DNA of 64,000 nt from Stemphylium vesicarium (Eukaryota; Ascomycota; Dothideomycetes; Pleosporales; Pleosporaceae): contig QXCR01000128.1 of assembly GCA_004380135.1 (NCBI GenBank), positions 1 to 64,000 of the forward strand, in the 5' to 3' direction. The notes beneath the pieces were generated by a model. The model saw nothing but the letters and a program-made list of their open reading frames with translations. It was not told where the DNA came from and ran no database searches. The position numbers and the translations under genes are program-made. Within the stretch, counting starts at the first letter, position 1. Every line of letters begins with the position of its first letter. Shown here piece after piece: positions 52,456-62,157 of the stretch.

Positions 52456-53388
52456 ATGTTTCCCAGTGTAAAGGACCGAGCACGGCAACTGTTTGGGGAA
52501 ACTGCAGTTCCCGAAACCGCGCCTCCACCTCCAATCGCGACTGGAAGGAGAGGTGCGCCGCTCAAGGCTGCTGCTGCGTCGAAACCGGTTCCCGAGCCAA
52601 AAACACCCTCGAGGCCCTCAAGAGCCGATGCGAAGTCAAAGAAGAATTCCCCCCCACCAGTGGAGGAAACACCAAAGGCGATAGGCGCATGGCCGAGTCC
52701 TTTCGAGCAGTTCAAGTCAAGAGCAGCGCCACCAGCCGCGACACCACCAACGCCCTCGAAAACCGCCGCGAAATCAGCCCCAGCGAAATCAGCAAAAGCC
52801 ACAGCGAGCGCATCAAAAACAGACAAGTCGTCGAAAGAAAAGGCTGAGAAGCCTTCCAAACCTACCGAAAAGAAGTCGCGACCAAGGTCGCCGCCGGTCG
52901 CGAAAGCAGCGCCGCCACCGAAGAAGGCTCCGGAACCTAAGGCTGTCACCAAGAAGAAGCCTGAGCCAAAACCCGCCCCCGAATCCAAGAAGTCGTCGCG
53001 CCCCAAACTCCAGACCCGCACATCGTCGCGCCCGAAAATATCACGCAGCTCTTCATCCTCGTCGCTTGACAGTGATGACGATGATGAGAGCGACGAAGAG
53101 GACGATCTACGCAACGCCTGCCTCAAGGAAGTCTCCAAGGTCACTGGCCTCAAAGGCAAAAACCTCGCGATATCTCTGCGACAACGTTCCTCGGGTGGCT
53201 GGTACGCCGCGTTGAAAGACGTCGGCGCGGACAAATACCTCAAGATGTGGATGAATCGCGAAAAGACGTTTGCGACACAGGATGAGGCCCTGGAAGCCTA
53301 CCTCGTCTTCGTCAAGAAGATGAATACGGATATGAAGCTCTTTGGGCCTATGAGCCCCAAGCTGGGAAAGACCAAGGGCTTCTTTTAA
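52456..53388 (+). CDS. Lys/Pro/Ala-rich protein with a small conserved C-terminal region
   Basis: This is a single-exon gene of 310 aa. Residues 1-215 are a disordered stretch of Lys, Pro, Ala and Ser repeats (KPEPKPAPESKKSSRPKLQT and the like), then an acidic serine tract (SSSSSSLDSDDDDESDEEDD). The C-terminal 90 residues look folded: NACLKEVSKVTGLKGKNLAI, SLRQRSSGGWYAALKDVGAD, KYLKMWMNREKTFATQDEAL and EAYLVFVKKMNTDMKLFGPM, ending GKTKGFF. The basic/acidic tract order suggests a nuclear, chromatin- or nucleolus-associated protein, which is inference. I do not recognise the C-terminal domain. The ATG at 52456 opens MFPSVKDRARQLFGETAVPE and has an ACC context. Antisense frames are long only because of the biased codon content. 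Confidence 0.72.
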   Translation: MFPSVKDRARQLFGETAVPETAPPPPIATGRRGAPLKAAAASKPVPEPKTPSRPSRADAKSKKNSPPPVEETPKAIGAWPSPFEQFKSRAAPPAATPPTPSKTAAKSAPAKSAKATASASKTDKSSKEKAEKPSKPTEKKSRPRSPPVAKAAPPPKKAPEPKAVTKKKPEPKPAPESKKSSRPKLQTRTSSRPKISRSSSSSSLDSDDDDESDEEDDLRNACLKEVSKVTGLKGKNLAISLRQRSSGGWYAALKDVGADKYLKMWMNREKTFATQDEALEAYLVFVKKMNTDMKLFGPMSPKLGKTKGFF

Positions 53389-53947
53389 GTGCTCTTTGCT
53401 TGTTTCCCTTTTGATGCGACCGACATGTGCTTACGAGAGCACGTCATTGTAATATATGTAATACCACCACCACTATTTCTGGATCCGGGACCTTTGATTA
53501 GCGCGGTGTTTTGGTTTTCGGATCCCCCTTCACGAGCATTTGCGCGTCTTTCTATTGTAATATGCTGTAAGATATGTAAGATACCGCGCGTCGTTTCTGT
53601 TTTCGCTTTCGCATCATTTGGCTACTGGCGCTAGGAAATATGATGAGAACTGGATGATCTTGTGCGGCACTTCTCGGCCGGTTCGCGATATACCCCACTC
53701 AAGATCTTTTGCTCTCGTCACGAATATGGCTTCTGTTCGTGGATCGAACGGACGGATCACGTCATTAGATACTTATAATCGTAATACTCCTTCATTGTCC
53801 AGCTATCTCGCGTAGGCTGAATGATTGGCAATGCCGGATCCAAAGAGTTGATCGGCTTGTACTAGAGAATGGCTTCCATGAGTTTCTCTCCTTCGGTTTC
53901 CCAAGTCGTTCAAGTCGTTGACTCCAAGTCACTCAACGGCCCGGTCC
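53389..53947. other. Convergent intergenic region
   Basis: This is the 3' flank of the Lys/Pro-rich gene and of the minus-strand astacin relic. Nothing else is seen. Confidence 0.45.
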
Positions 53948-55123
53948 CTAATCCTCCCATGGATAGAGATACTGAACTCCCTCTACATCTCCATCACTGA
54001 TTTCCCACTTTGGCTCGATAATCTCCAACTCGTCCTCACCAATCATCTCTGGCGGCTCATACCCAACTCCGCGATCCTTCCAAAAGGCCAGAGGGACCTG
54101 CAGCACGTCATCCGTGTCCGCATCCTCATTAGCATATTCGGCGGGTGTGTACAGCATGATCGACTCGTCGTCGAAGTCGAGATCGCTATTGATATACAGA
54201 GGCCACTCCTTTCCGTCCTTGTGATAAGGATCGATGTGGTCGATGGTATCGTAGTCCTGAATAGCCGCAAAGTCGTACTTGAGAGCGAGACAGTAATCGT
54301 TGCAAACATCCTTCATGTCATCTTCGCCCTTTGCGTCCCCCTTCTTCTTTGCGGCGGCGTAGCCTTTGACCTTGAGCAATCAAAATGGACGTAGCTATCG
54401 CGGTCTTCGCGCTGGTGCTCGTGCCAGAAACCGAACATGTGGCCGATTTCGTGGGCAACGGTTGTATGCCAGTATTCCTCTGGGTACTTGTTCTTAGAAG
54501 CTAGACCCAGGAACATGCCATGGCGCCATTCTTCGTCTAACCATTCTTTTGGTCGGTAGCCTGCGATGGAAGACGCCTGCACGTCGTCGCTCCGTGACTC
54601 GGCGATGACAGCGGTATCCTTTGGGACAGTTGGGTTCCAGATTTAGTAGTCGTCCTTGTCCTTGCGCTCCTTGAAGCAGTAAGGGTAGTCGTCATCGCCG
54701 AATTTGAACTCGCGGAACTTGAGGTTGTGCCCGCTATCAGCACCGGCTTTGCCGACCTTCTTGTCCCAAAGGTTCCAGGCGGGCTTGATGTCCTCCTCGG
54801 AGTTCTCACGAGCCTTGGGATCCTCGAAACAGTACTGTAAAAGACCGTTGGACCATGTTGTGCGAGGTGGACCAGTCCAATGATGCGTTAGCATGTTGTC
54901 ATTCCTAGATGCGGGGGAACAGGAAAGAGAGACTACATACTAAGGTCACGATCTCAGTCCATCTACGCCCCAGACTTGGGGAGACGCCTCGAGATGTGAG
55001 AACGCTATCGATGATCTCCGAAGTCGAATGAATGCCGTTGGCTAGGAACTTGAAGCTGTTCAGTGGAGGCGGGCAGGCCGTAGCGAGAGAGAAGAGGAGT
55101 AGTAGTAGCAACGGCAGTAACAT
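53948..55123 (-). pseudogene. Broken astacin-like zinc metalloprotease gene
   Basis: The ATG at 55123 opens a signal peptide (MLLPLLLLLLFSLATACPP), and the frame continues with LNSFKFLANGIHSTSEIID. After an apparent short intron come HHWTGPPRTTWSNGLLQYCF and KDTAVIAESR. The full astacin zinc signature HEIGHMFGFWHEHQRED (HExxHxxGFxHExxRxD) is present near 54420-54470, and the downstream ESIMLYTPAEYA corresponds to the Met-turn region. The secreted protease is, however, interrupted. A TAA at 54643-54645 lies in frame between KDKDDY and IWNPTVP, most simply a CAA to TAA change. A one-base deletion near 54380 shifts the frame between HFDCS and KVKGYAAAKKKGD. The donor and acceptor phases of the first intron also disagree. 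All parts are otherwise well preserved, so inactivation looks recent, unless the breaks are sequencing errors. Confidence 0.75.
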
Positions 55124-55909
55124 GATGAGAGCAAATGCAGGATATTGTCAGTTGAGTCAGTTGAGCGATTAGTGTGGGTGTGTTGAGAAGAAAGGAGCAG
55201 TGGGCGCGAAGAGGTAGGATTTATACCTAGGCGCCCGATCAAGTGAAGGACATGGTTGGCAAAGGTTTGGTGCTACAAACACGTGAAATCGGTTGCTGCA
55301 CACAGGAATGTGAATTGAGTCTTGGAATTTCACTGGCGATAAGGTTATGTACATTTCTGTGGAGTTGGTTTCACCGCAAGGCAAGAGCGGCCGGCGCAGT
55401 GACGTATCACCAACATTGCGAGGTACCAAGTCCTATTGCGCTTGTATTCCGACATAACAGAACACTAGGAGACCCTTGTGATTTGTTCCATGTTCGTTTG
55501 AGGTAGTGCATTTCTTTCACCGATGTTACCGGAATTTCGCGGCAGGACTGCGATATGATTTCATATCTCAACATCATAGGGAAACCAGGTTAGCAAAGTC
55601 GTCTAGAATGATAAATTTCCCGACCGAAACCCAAATCGTGCATGATTACCTTGCCCTAGCGAATCTTTCTATATACTAAGCGATCACTGTAACTATTAAG
55701 CGCAAGGTGTTTAATCCATCTTAAGTCTACACGACGTAGGTTAAGCTCAAATCTGTAAGCTATCGCTAGTCTTCTTCTAAGGATAGATCATCTTAATTCT
55801 CTCGCTATCTTTCCGTGTGGGCGCTATAGCCTACCTAGATCGTCCTTGGTGAATTGCATGGGTGGGTTAAAGTCCGGCCTACGCTTCTTCTAAAGCGCAA
55901 GCTGCACCC
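55124..55909. other. Decayed TpA-rich region
   Basis: The first 400 bp are the promoter side of the astacin relic. From about 55570 to 55860 the sequence becomes AT- and TA-rich with many stops in all frames, the texture of an old, point-mutated repeat. No coding gene is seen. Confidence 0.4.
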
Positions 55910-56178
55910 TTAGTAACTCGTCATCGTCGTGCTAGTACTGTGACATGATTGGGGGCGTAAGAATGGGAAGGGCAAGGAAATGGTCCGTGAGGAGATTCGT
56001 ATCAAGTGAAGGCTGCCAATAGCACCGGGTACGGGCCACGTCGAGTCAAAAGCAAGCATGTAATGAGCAGGGCTGTCAATCAGCCGTAGGTCGAAGTGAA
56101 TGTGCTTGATATAAGAGAAGAGCCTACTACCGTCAGCGTTACGAATCAGTTGATGATGTGCCGTCCCATGTAGTGGTT
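55910..56178 (-). pseudogene. Fragment of an unidentified fungal protein
   Basis: An open minus-strand stretch of about 88 codons reads AHHQLIRNADGSRLFSYIKH, IHFDLRLIDSPAHYMLAFDS and TWPVPGAIGSLHLIRISSR. The alternation of hydrophobic residues and the IKHIHFDL-type strand look like part of the leucine-rich or F-box-associated proteins common in fungi. It has no start of its own and ends in TAA at 55910. It sits just downstream of the HET pseudogene and is probably a truncated relic. Confidence 0.3.
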
Positions 56179-56206
56179 AGGGAACCGACCTTTCGTTTTC
56201 GAGAAG

Positions 56207-58257
56207 CTACACTACTGTGACTGTTCGATTTTCGAAAGACGTAAAAAGATTTTCTGCTGCCTCTTCGCCCTCAAGATAACCGTCGATAAGTACAACACGG
56301 CGAAAAATAGAGTCCTGATCATCTACAGCTGCTAGTACCAAGCCGCGAAAGTACCATTACGAGTCAACATCTGGTCTTATCAACATTGGAATACAAAACG
56401 CTTCCCTGGGCATGTCGTTCTTTGTATCGTAGATAATAGTGCTATCGGGCTGAATCCCATAGGGCAGAGTACTGGCTGTCTCGAGAGGCTGATAGATGTT
56501 GGGGTATCGGAAGCACTCCACCTCATGAGCATGGTGCATCATGCCTTTCCCTCTTTCCATGGCTGTGTGGACGCTCATCCAGTGGCCTCTCAAGGTAAGA
56601 TGACCATTATTGACTATGCCCGTGTCTACGCCGCCTGTGACCTCTGCTGTTGCGGTGCAGTCCGGGAGGTCAACATACCATACTAGAGTAGGCCCAAAAG
56701 AATACCAATTCCACATTGCCAAGCCGTCCATTGAAGCCATGACCAAGAAGGTGCTCGGTATGAGTGCGGTCTAATACCGCCTTCCGTTCTATGCCAACAC
56801 AACCCCATACGAAGGTCTTCAGCCCATAGTCCCGCAATATAGTAGTGGTGTTTTTCGTGAATGTATAGACGTAACGCAGAATTCATTTCATTCGCCAAGC
56901 CCGAAATGGCGACCAGCTTGTCCGATGGATATGTGAGGTTGCATTGGGTATACGTTGACAACATCGTGTACCATTTGTAGAACAAACTTTGATATGTTCC
57001 TAGATCAAGAGGAATTTCGCGCACGCCAATTAGTGGCTTCCATAATCTCGATTCTTCCCGAACGAAACGCTGAGCATCATGGTATATGGTCTTTTGATTG
57101 GTCTCAGACGCATGTTGTTCGTGGCGTTCCCAGTAGACTTGTTGGGCCCCGAAATGCACCGTTCGACGGGACAAGATGTGCTCTTGCAGACACCAACCGC
57201 GCTTTGTTGTGACGTTATCCTGGTCCCACGCTCTCAAAGCTGCTTCGTCTTCCCGTTCATGACGGAATGGCTTGGGTTGATCGTCTGCAGCATATGCAAT
57301 GTGGAGGAGAGTCAGTACAGCCTTTGCCATATTCCGGTCATAAAAAAAGACCCGAGTGATCGTCACTGCCAGCGACAGCTGAAATGGTTAGATAAGAGTT
57401 CTTGTAGACGTCTTGCATCATAGCAGCCTCAGTACGCCAATCATCTTGAGAGTCTTGGTAGATACAAAGAGCGTCTATCCAGATGTATCCAATCCCCAGC
57501 TGTGCTGTGACACTAATAGCATCGCGATTTGTTTTCGGGAGTGAGTAGAGGGGTAGACCAGCGCGTAACCTCCCGAAATTTGTCGTGATGAGGGACAATT
57601 TCTCCTGGATTGCCTTCTTCCCCCAACAATAAGAAAGTGCGGTATACGTTGGTCCTAGTCCAACCTCTCCCCTCAAAACCACACTGCACATGGCGGGGTT
57701 CTCAATGTTGTCGATTGCTAGAAGCCTAGTGGGCGAGAAGGTGCTGGAGGCTCTTACGCACTTCATATGCTTGGCCCTGCAATTATTATCCCAGTCCTTT
57801 ATCAACATGCGCGTCTGTGGACCACTTGTGGTGTCATCCAGATCAATTGATAGATTGTTGTCGCACTGATTTCCCTTGACTGGAAGCAAGGAAGCAGTCT
57901 CTTCCTCATACCCGCTACACCTCGTGTGTATAGTCAGGTGTGTATCGTGCACTGTTACTCGAAAGGTTGTCAGGAAGCCATGGTGGTCGAATTGAAGTCG
58001 TCATCGTCAACTAAGACGAAGTAGTCACGCCCTGGTTTACACGGGACCGGCTGGTAAGCGTAAGTGCATAGCATGCATTGCTGAACACCAGATTGAAGCT
58101 AGGAATCTTTCGTACGGTGATGTCCGAAGACGTACTTTTCGATTTCGAACCTGAGTCGACCAGCATCCTCTGGAAGAGGTGGCAGGGTTTCAAGACGAGG
58201 AGTGAGAGTGGGGTCTTTCATACCCTCGAGGCTGTACTTGCAAACGTCGCATAACAT
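56207..58257 (-). pseudogene. Decayed HET-domain gene
   Basis: The gene starts at the ATG at 58257 with the Cys pair typical of this HET subfamily (MLCDVCKYSLEGMKDP, then KYVFGHHRTKDS). It passes an in-frame TAG, then QCMLCTYAYQPVPCKPGRDY. After a frame change comes the HET domain itself: TALSYCWG, GIGYIWIDALCIYQDSQDDW, MQDVYKNSYLTISAVAGSDD, TKRGWCLQEHILSRRTVHFG. It then continues to PSWSW, the C-terminal FRYPNIYQPLETASTLPYG and GLVLAAVDDQDSIFRRVVLI with DGYLEGEE. The lesions I can place are one extra T in a T7 run at 57342-57348, loss of one G near 56740, and a TAA at 56357-56359, plus the upstream stop and frame change. HET proteins trigger heterokaryon-incompatibility cell death; this copy cannot be translated intact. 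Confidence 0.78.
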
Positions 58258-58953
58258 GTCGCCAGGAGTCTGTTCAAACAAAGTGGTCTGGGTACTTGTG
58301 TTCAATAGAGGAAACAAGTATGTATAACTCTGCAAGGTACAAATAGTGGAAGAAGATGAAGAAGCGACATGACGAAGAAATTGGTGTGAGGGGGGCAAAT
58401 TTAGGTAGGCTGAAGATGCGGCACAGTAATGGGTTGGGGGACTGGAGCTTGTTCTGGCGAAACGCGGGGTTCCGCCTGCCGATAGGTTGTCGCGACACAA
58501 CGCGCCTCTCTTCCGTCTTCTCTCAATATGGCACGACCACGACCTCAGAAACCTCAACAAGCCTCGTGCGCAGCGCTATAGTGGATATCAAGTTGGTCAT
58601 ATCATGAGAAAGACCTTGTGACACTTGTGTTTGTGTCTACAGTCTTTGGTGGTTGATTTGAGGGATTCCCCCTCGCCTCCAGGCCAAATGCACACGCACA
58701 CTTGACTGCATGTCGCAATTTATAGCGATTAGCTAATATTTAGCATCCTCGCGAGCTCCTTAGTCGACAGACGGTGTATACGAGATGAATGCGACATGCA
58801 GCTGCTATAGTCGGGATGGCTGCTTGCGCCCATTCCAATCATAATGACGACACGACATGCGACACCTGCTTGGACGACGCCTTATAGAAGCAGCTCCCGC
58901 CACACAGGACAGACTTCATATACACCTAACCTCTGACCCAGACTATACTCACC
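58258..58953. other. Divergent intergenic region
   Basis: The region contains the former promoter of the HET pseudogene and the promoter of the plus-strand SDR gene. Open frames are short; no feature is called. Confidence 0.45.
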
Positions 58954-60142
58954 ATGGAAACCATCAAGAAAGCAATGGGCAGCGCCTTTGACCCCAACAC
59001 CGACATTCCCGATCTAAGTGGAAAGGTGCGAATCTCTCCTATGCCATTGCATTCGCATACTAACTTGGCTACAGGTGTATGTAGTCACAGGTGGCTCCGC
59101 TGGCATCGGCTACGGCATCGTCGCCCATCTCCTCCAACACAACCCCGCCAAGATCTACCTCCTCTCCAACAAGGAGCAGCACGCCGACGAAGCCCAGGAA
59201 GCGCTCAAGGAATGGGGCGACATAAGCAAGGTTGAATGGCGAAAGTGCAACCTCGAAGACCTCAAGCAGGTGGACAAGGTAGCCAAGTCGCTGGCAAAGG
59301 AGTTGGACCGGCTTGACGCCTTGGTTTGCAATGCCGGCCTGGGTGTTGGCGTATACAACGAGACGCCCGATGGTATCGACAGCCACATGCAAGTCAACAT
59401 ATTCTCGCAGGCCCACCTCACCCTCATGCTTCTGCCCATCCTACAGAAGACGCCCGACTCGCGTATCGTACATCAGTCGTCCGACCTCCACAAGGGTGCC
59501 GATTCGAGCATGAAGTTTGAGTCGATGGATGAAATCAACAAGGACATTGGTGCCATGAAGCTCTACAATCGGACAAAGCTGGCACAGATTCTCTTCCTGC
59601 GCGAGCTCCACTCGCGCATTGCAGCTGGCGAATTCGGACAGGTCACTCAGAGCACGGGAATGCCATGGATCAACGCAACACACCCCGGTGGGGTGGTGAC
59701 AGATCAACAAGATCAGGCTGTTGAGGCGTACGGTACGGCTGGAAAGGCTGGCGTAAAGGCAGTGCGACCTTTTATGAAGGATCCGGTGACTCAAGGTTGT
59801 CGACCTGCACTATTTGCCGCGGCATCGCTAGACATTGCGAAAGATCAGATCCAGGTGAGTCAGAGAGCATTCAACCCGAGCGGCCATTCGCAACAACATC
59901 TCTATCTGGCCTCTCCCGAAGTTGTGCCGAGATAGTACTGGGAGCAGGTTTGATGCGGGCAACCACGCTAACTTTACTAGAACTCGTATATCGTTCCTGA
60001 CAAGAAGGTGCAAGAGCCGTCGAAGCAGGCCCAGGACGAAAAGCTACAACGAAACCTATGGAGGCTGACAAAGGAAGTGCTGGAGTCGAGGCTGGGTGCC
60101 CTTCCGTACGAGATGAAGACTGAAGTTGTGAACACTGCCTAG
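58954..60142 (+). CDS. Short-chain dehydrogenase, retinol-dehydrogenase/WWOX-like
   Basis: Three exons (58954-59025, 59075-59854, 59981-60142) encode 337 aa; introns are 49 and 126 bp. The SDR features are a short N-terminal arm (METIKKAMGSAFDPNTDIPD), the cofactor motif VYVVTGGSAGIGYG (TGxxxGxG from residue 29), VCNAGLGVGVYNE, the active-site Ser region IVHQSSDLH, and YNRTK (Tyr188, Lys192). The WINATHPGGVVTDQ segment after the active site and the roughly 337-aa length place it with the retinol dehydrogenase/WW-domain-oxidoreductase-like group rather than with small classical SDRs. Family members reduce or oxidise lipophilic ketones and alcohols with NADP(H); the substrate is unknown. Exon 3 adds VPDKKVQEPSKQAQDEKLQR and ends KTEVVNTA. 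Without the last splice the frame would end after about 27 foreign residues. Confidence 0.92.
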
Positions 60143-60653
60143 ATCCGAGTGTGGGTATCAGACCAATGCCAGCGTCGAACTTTAGGCAAACACATCTGCT
60201 TTACCGTAGATTACAATGATGGAAACATTCTTTTCTCAACTTATTTGATGCCTGCTAGCATGAGTGACGTGCCAGCGAGCTGCGTCACATTTCCACTGGC
60301 AAACAACCTATCTCGTCTTGAGGACGAGCATCCGCACTTGAAAAGCGTATACAGCGTCTGTTTCCACTAACTATCACCGGCTTATACAATGATGACCGTT
60401 GGAAATCTCCGCTTGTACTTCGAAGGGCGTGTTATCTCGAATGCAACCCCGCTAACGTCATTTGCACCAAGTGGGTCGCTCCCAAGAGCTCAACCAACGC
60501 ATAGGTAATGAAGATGTATTTATTTCGCCAGCACCACGCTCCAGTCATCCATCGAAATAATCCACACCTCTTCAAACCATCTTCATCAGCACACTGGACA
60601 TATACCACAATTGCGTCATTCAAAAGCCCATCCTTCCTTCCCAACCACCCAAC
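60143..60653. other. Intergenic region
   Basis: The region holds the 3' flank of the SDR gene and the promoter of the dehalogenase gene. No feature is identified. Confidence 0.5.
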
Positions 60654-61385
60654 ATGGCCAAACTTACCGACTTCAAACTCCTCTCCTTCGATGTCTATGG
60701 CACTCTCATAGACTGGGAAGCTGGTGCTTTGACTGCCTTGGAGCCTCATCTTAAGAAATCTGGCCAAGAGAATATGGGGCGCAAACACATTCTGCAAGTC
60801 ATGCACAAGATCGAGGCCCGTGTCGAACGAGAACATGGTCACCTCAAGTACTCAGAGGTGCTCACCATGGTCCTCCCTGAACTGTGTGAGCAATTGGGAT
60901 TAGAAAAGCCGAGTGAAGAAGAGAGCAAGAAGTTTGGAGCGAGCATCGGGGACTGGCCTGGCTTCGCTGACATTCCGTCGGCGCTGGAGCGGTTGTCCAA
61001 ATTTTACAAATTGGTCGTTCTGTCCAACGTTGACCACGATTCATTCAAGAGGGGAAATGCGAACGGGCTCAAGGGATACAAGTTCGATGCTGTATACACC
61101 GCGCAAGACGTTGGGTCTTACAAGCCAGACCTCAGGAATTTTGAATACATGCTCAAGCACGTCAAAGAAGAGTTCGGAGTAGAAAAGCACGAGGTTCTGC
61201 AAACGGCGCAGTCCCAATACCACGACCACCACCCAGCGAAGGACATGGGCATGAAGAGTTCCTGGATCTACAGACCAGGGGCTGTTATGGGTAACCGCGA
61301 TGACCCCGTTTACACCTGGAAATTCGATACGCTGGCGGAAATGGCGGATGCCGTTGAGAAGGAATTCGGTGCGCAGGGGAAATGA
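60654..61385 (+). CDS. HAD-superfamily haloacid dehalogenase-like hydrolase (type II)
   Basis: This single-exon gene encodes 243 aa, typical for L-2-haloacid dehalogenase type II proteins. HAD motif I is LLSFDVYGTLID with the nucleophile Asp13. Motif II is LVVLSNVDHDSF with the Ser-Asn pair. Motif III is in DVGSYKPDLRNFEYML with the conserved Lys. The motif IV region is DMGMKSSWIYRPGA, slightly altered from the usual GxxxAxW. The helical cap between motifs I and II is present (HILQVMHKIEARVEREHGHL). These enzymes hydrolyse C-halogen bonds of 2-haloacids, although many fungal members probably act on other small organic acids or phosphates. The protein is predicted to be cytosolic, with no targeting signal. 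The start ACATGGCC is the first ATG of the frame and fits family length. Confidence 0.93.
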   Translation: MAKLTDFKLLSFDVYGTLIDWEAGALTALEPHLKKSGQENMGRKHILQVMHKIEARVEREHGHLKYSEVLTMVLPELCEQLGLEKPSEEESKKFGASIGDWPGFADIPSALERLSKFYKLVVLSNVDHDSFKRGNANGLKGYKFDAVYTAQDVGSYKPDLRNFEYMLKHVKEEFGVEKHEVLQTAQSQYHDHHPAKDMGMKSSWIYRPGAVMGNRDDPVYTWKFDTLAEMADAVEKEFGAQGK

Positions 61386-61484
61386 AGGCGACGGAAATGG
61401 TCTAGGAACAGCATGGTGAGATAAGAAAAGCACTAGCGTGTCAATAAAATCTTGGTCTATTCCCGAGGAATGAATTACAAATGC

Positions 61485-61907
61485 TTAGCCTCGAATGTGG
61501 AGGCCTTCCTCGGAGGCAGAATATTGGCCGCTCGAGGCACGCTTGTTGGTTGACTGTACGCTAGTGTTGCGGGGTGCAGGCCTGGAGATGGCTTCGCCCT
61601 CTCCATGTGCAGGAGGAACGGTCACACGCCTCCCCGCATGGTTCTCCACTTTCAATGAATATTCCTGCGCCCTGATACTGTATTGAACGCATCTGTGGGA
61701 GGACAAAGTATAATCAGGGCAGTGCACAAGCTCCGATTGCGCTGTGATGCCGAGCCGCCATTGTAGTGACACGTCCGATAAGCCAAGAAACTCAACCCAT
61801 AGTCTCGGTTTAGGTTGAAGCGAAATACATGGGATAAAATTTCTTCGCTGGAGTAAGCGTCGGAGGCGGTAGAGGGTCCAAGTTCGCAGCAAGGCTCGAA
61901 CACCCAT
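61485..61907 (-). CDS. Hypothetical basic protein, model uncertain
   Basis: An open minus-strand frame of 140 aa starts MGVRALLRTWTLYRLRRLLQ and ends SASEEGLHIRG. The C-terminal half (EYSLKVENHAGRRVTVPPAH, GEGEAISRPAPRNTSVQSTN) looks protein-like. A strong splice acceptor (TTTGTCCTCCCACAG) lies in the middle at about 61690, so the first half may in truth be intron and a different first exon may be used. I recognise no domain. It lies convergent with the dehalogenase gene and divergent from the carboxylesterase gene. Confidence 0.35.
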   Translation of the reverse strand: MGVRALLRTWTLYRLRRLLQRRNFIPCISLQPKPRLWVEFLGLSDVSLQWRLGITAQSELVHCPDYTLSSHRCVQYSIRAQEYSLKVENHAGRRVTVPPAHGEGEAISRPAPRNTSVQSTNKRASSGQYSASEEGLHIRG

Positions 61908-62157
61908 GTTCGCCCCAGATCCTGACTCGAATCAGGAGCTAACGGGCCTCGGCAACGTCATTATCGCCGGCCACGTGCTCAATCTCAACCTTCAACACCA
62001 ACAAACGTCCCCATCGCATACTCTCAACCGCCCCAACTAGCGCCAATACGACTTAGCTGGGCCCCAGATTACCCGTGGGAGCAGTTACATCGCGTCTATA
62101 CCCCCGCAGTCTCTCCGCTATCCGCTGCCGGTAGCGCGCTTCGGCATACCTGGACAC

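Noticed and set aside
52371..53243. 290-aa minus-strand frame opposite the Lys/Pro-rich gene
   Set aside because: Its Gly/Phe/Ser/Asp repeats are the reverse complement of Lys/Pro/Ser codons. The plus strand has a proper start and a folded C-terminal block.
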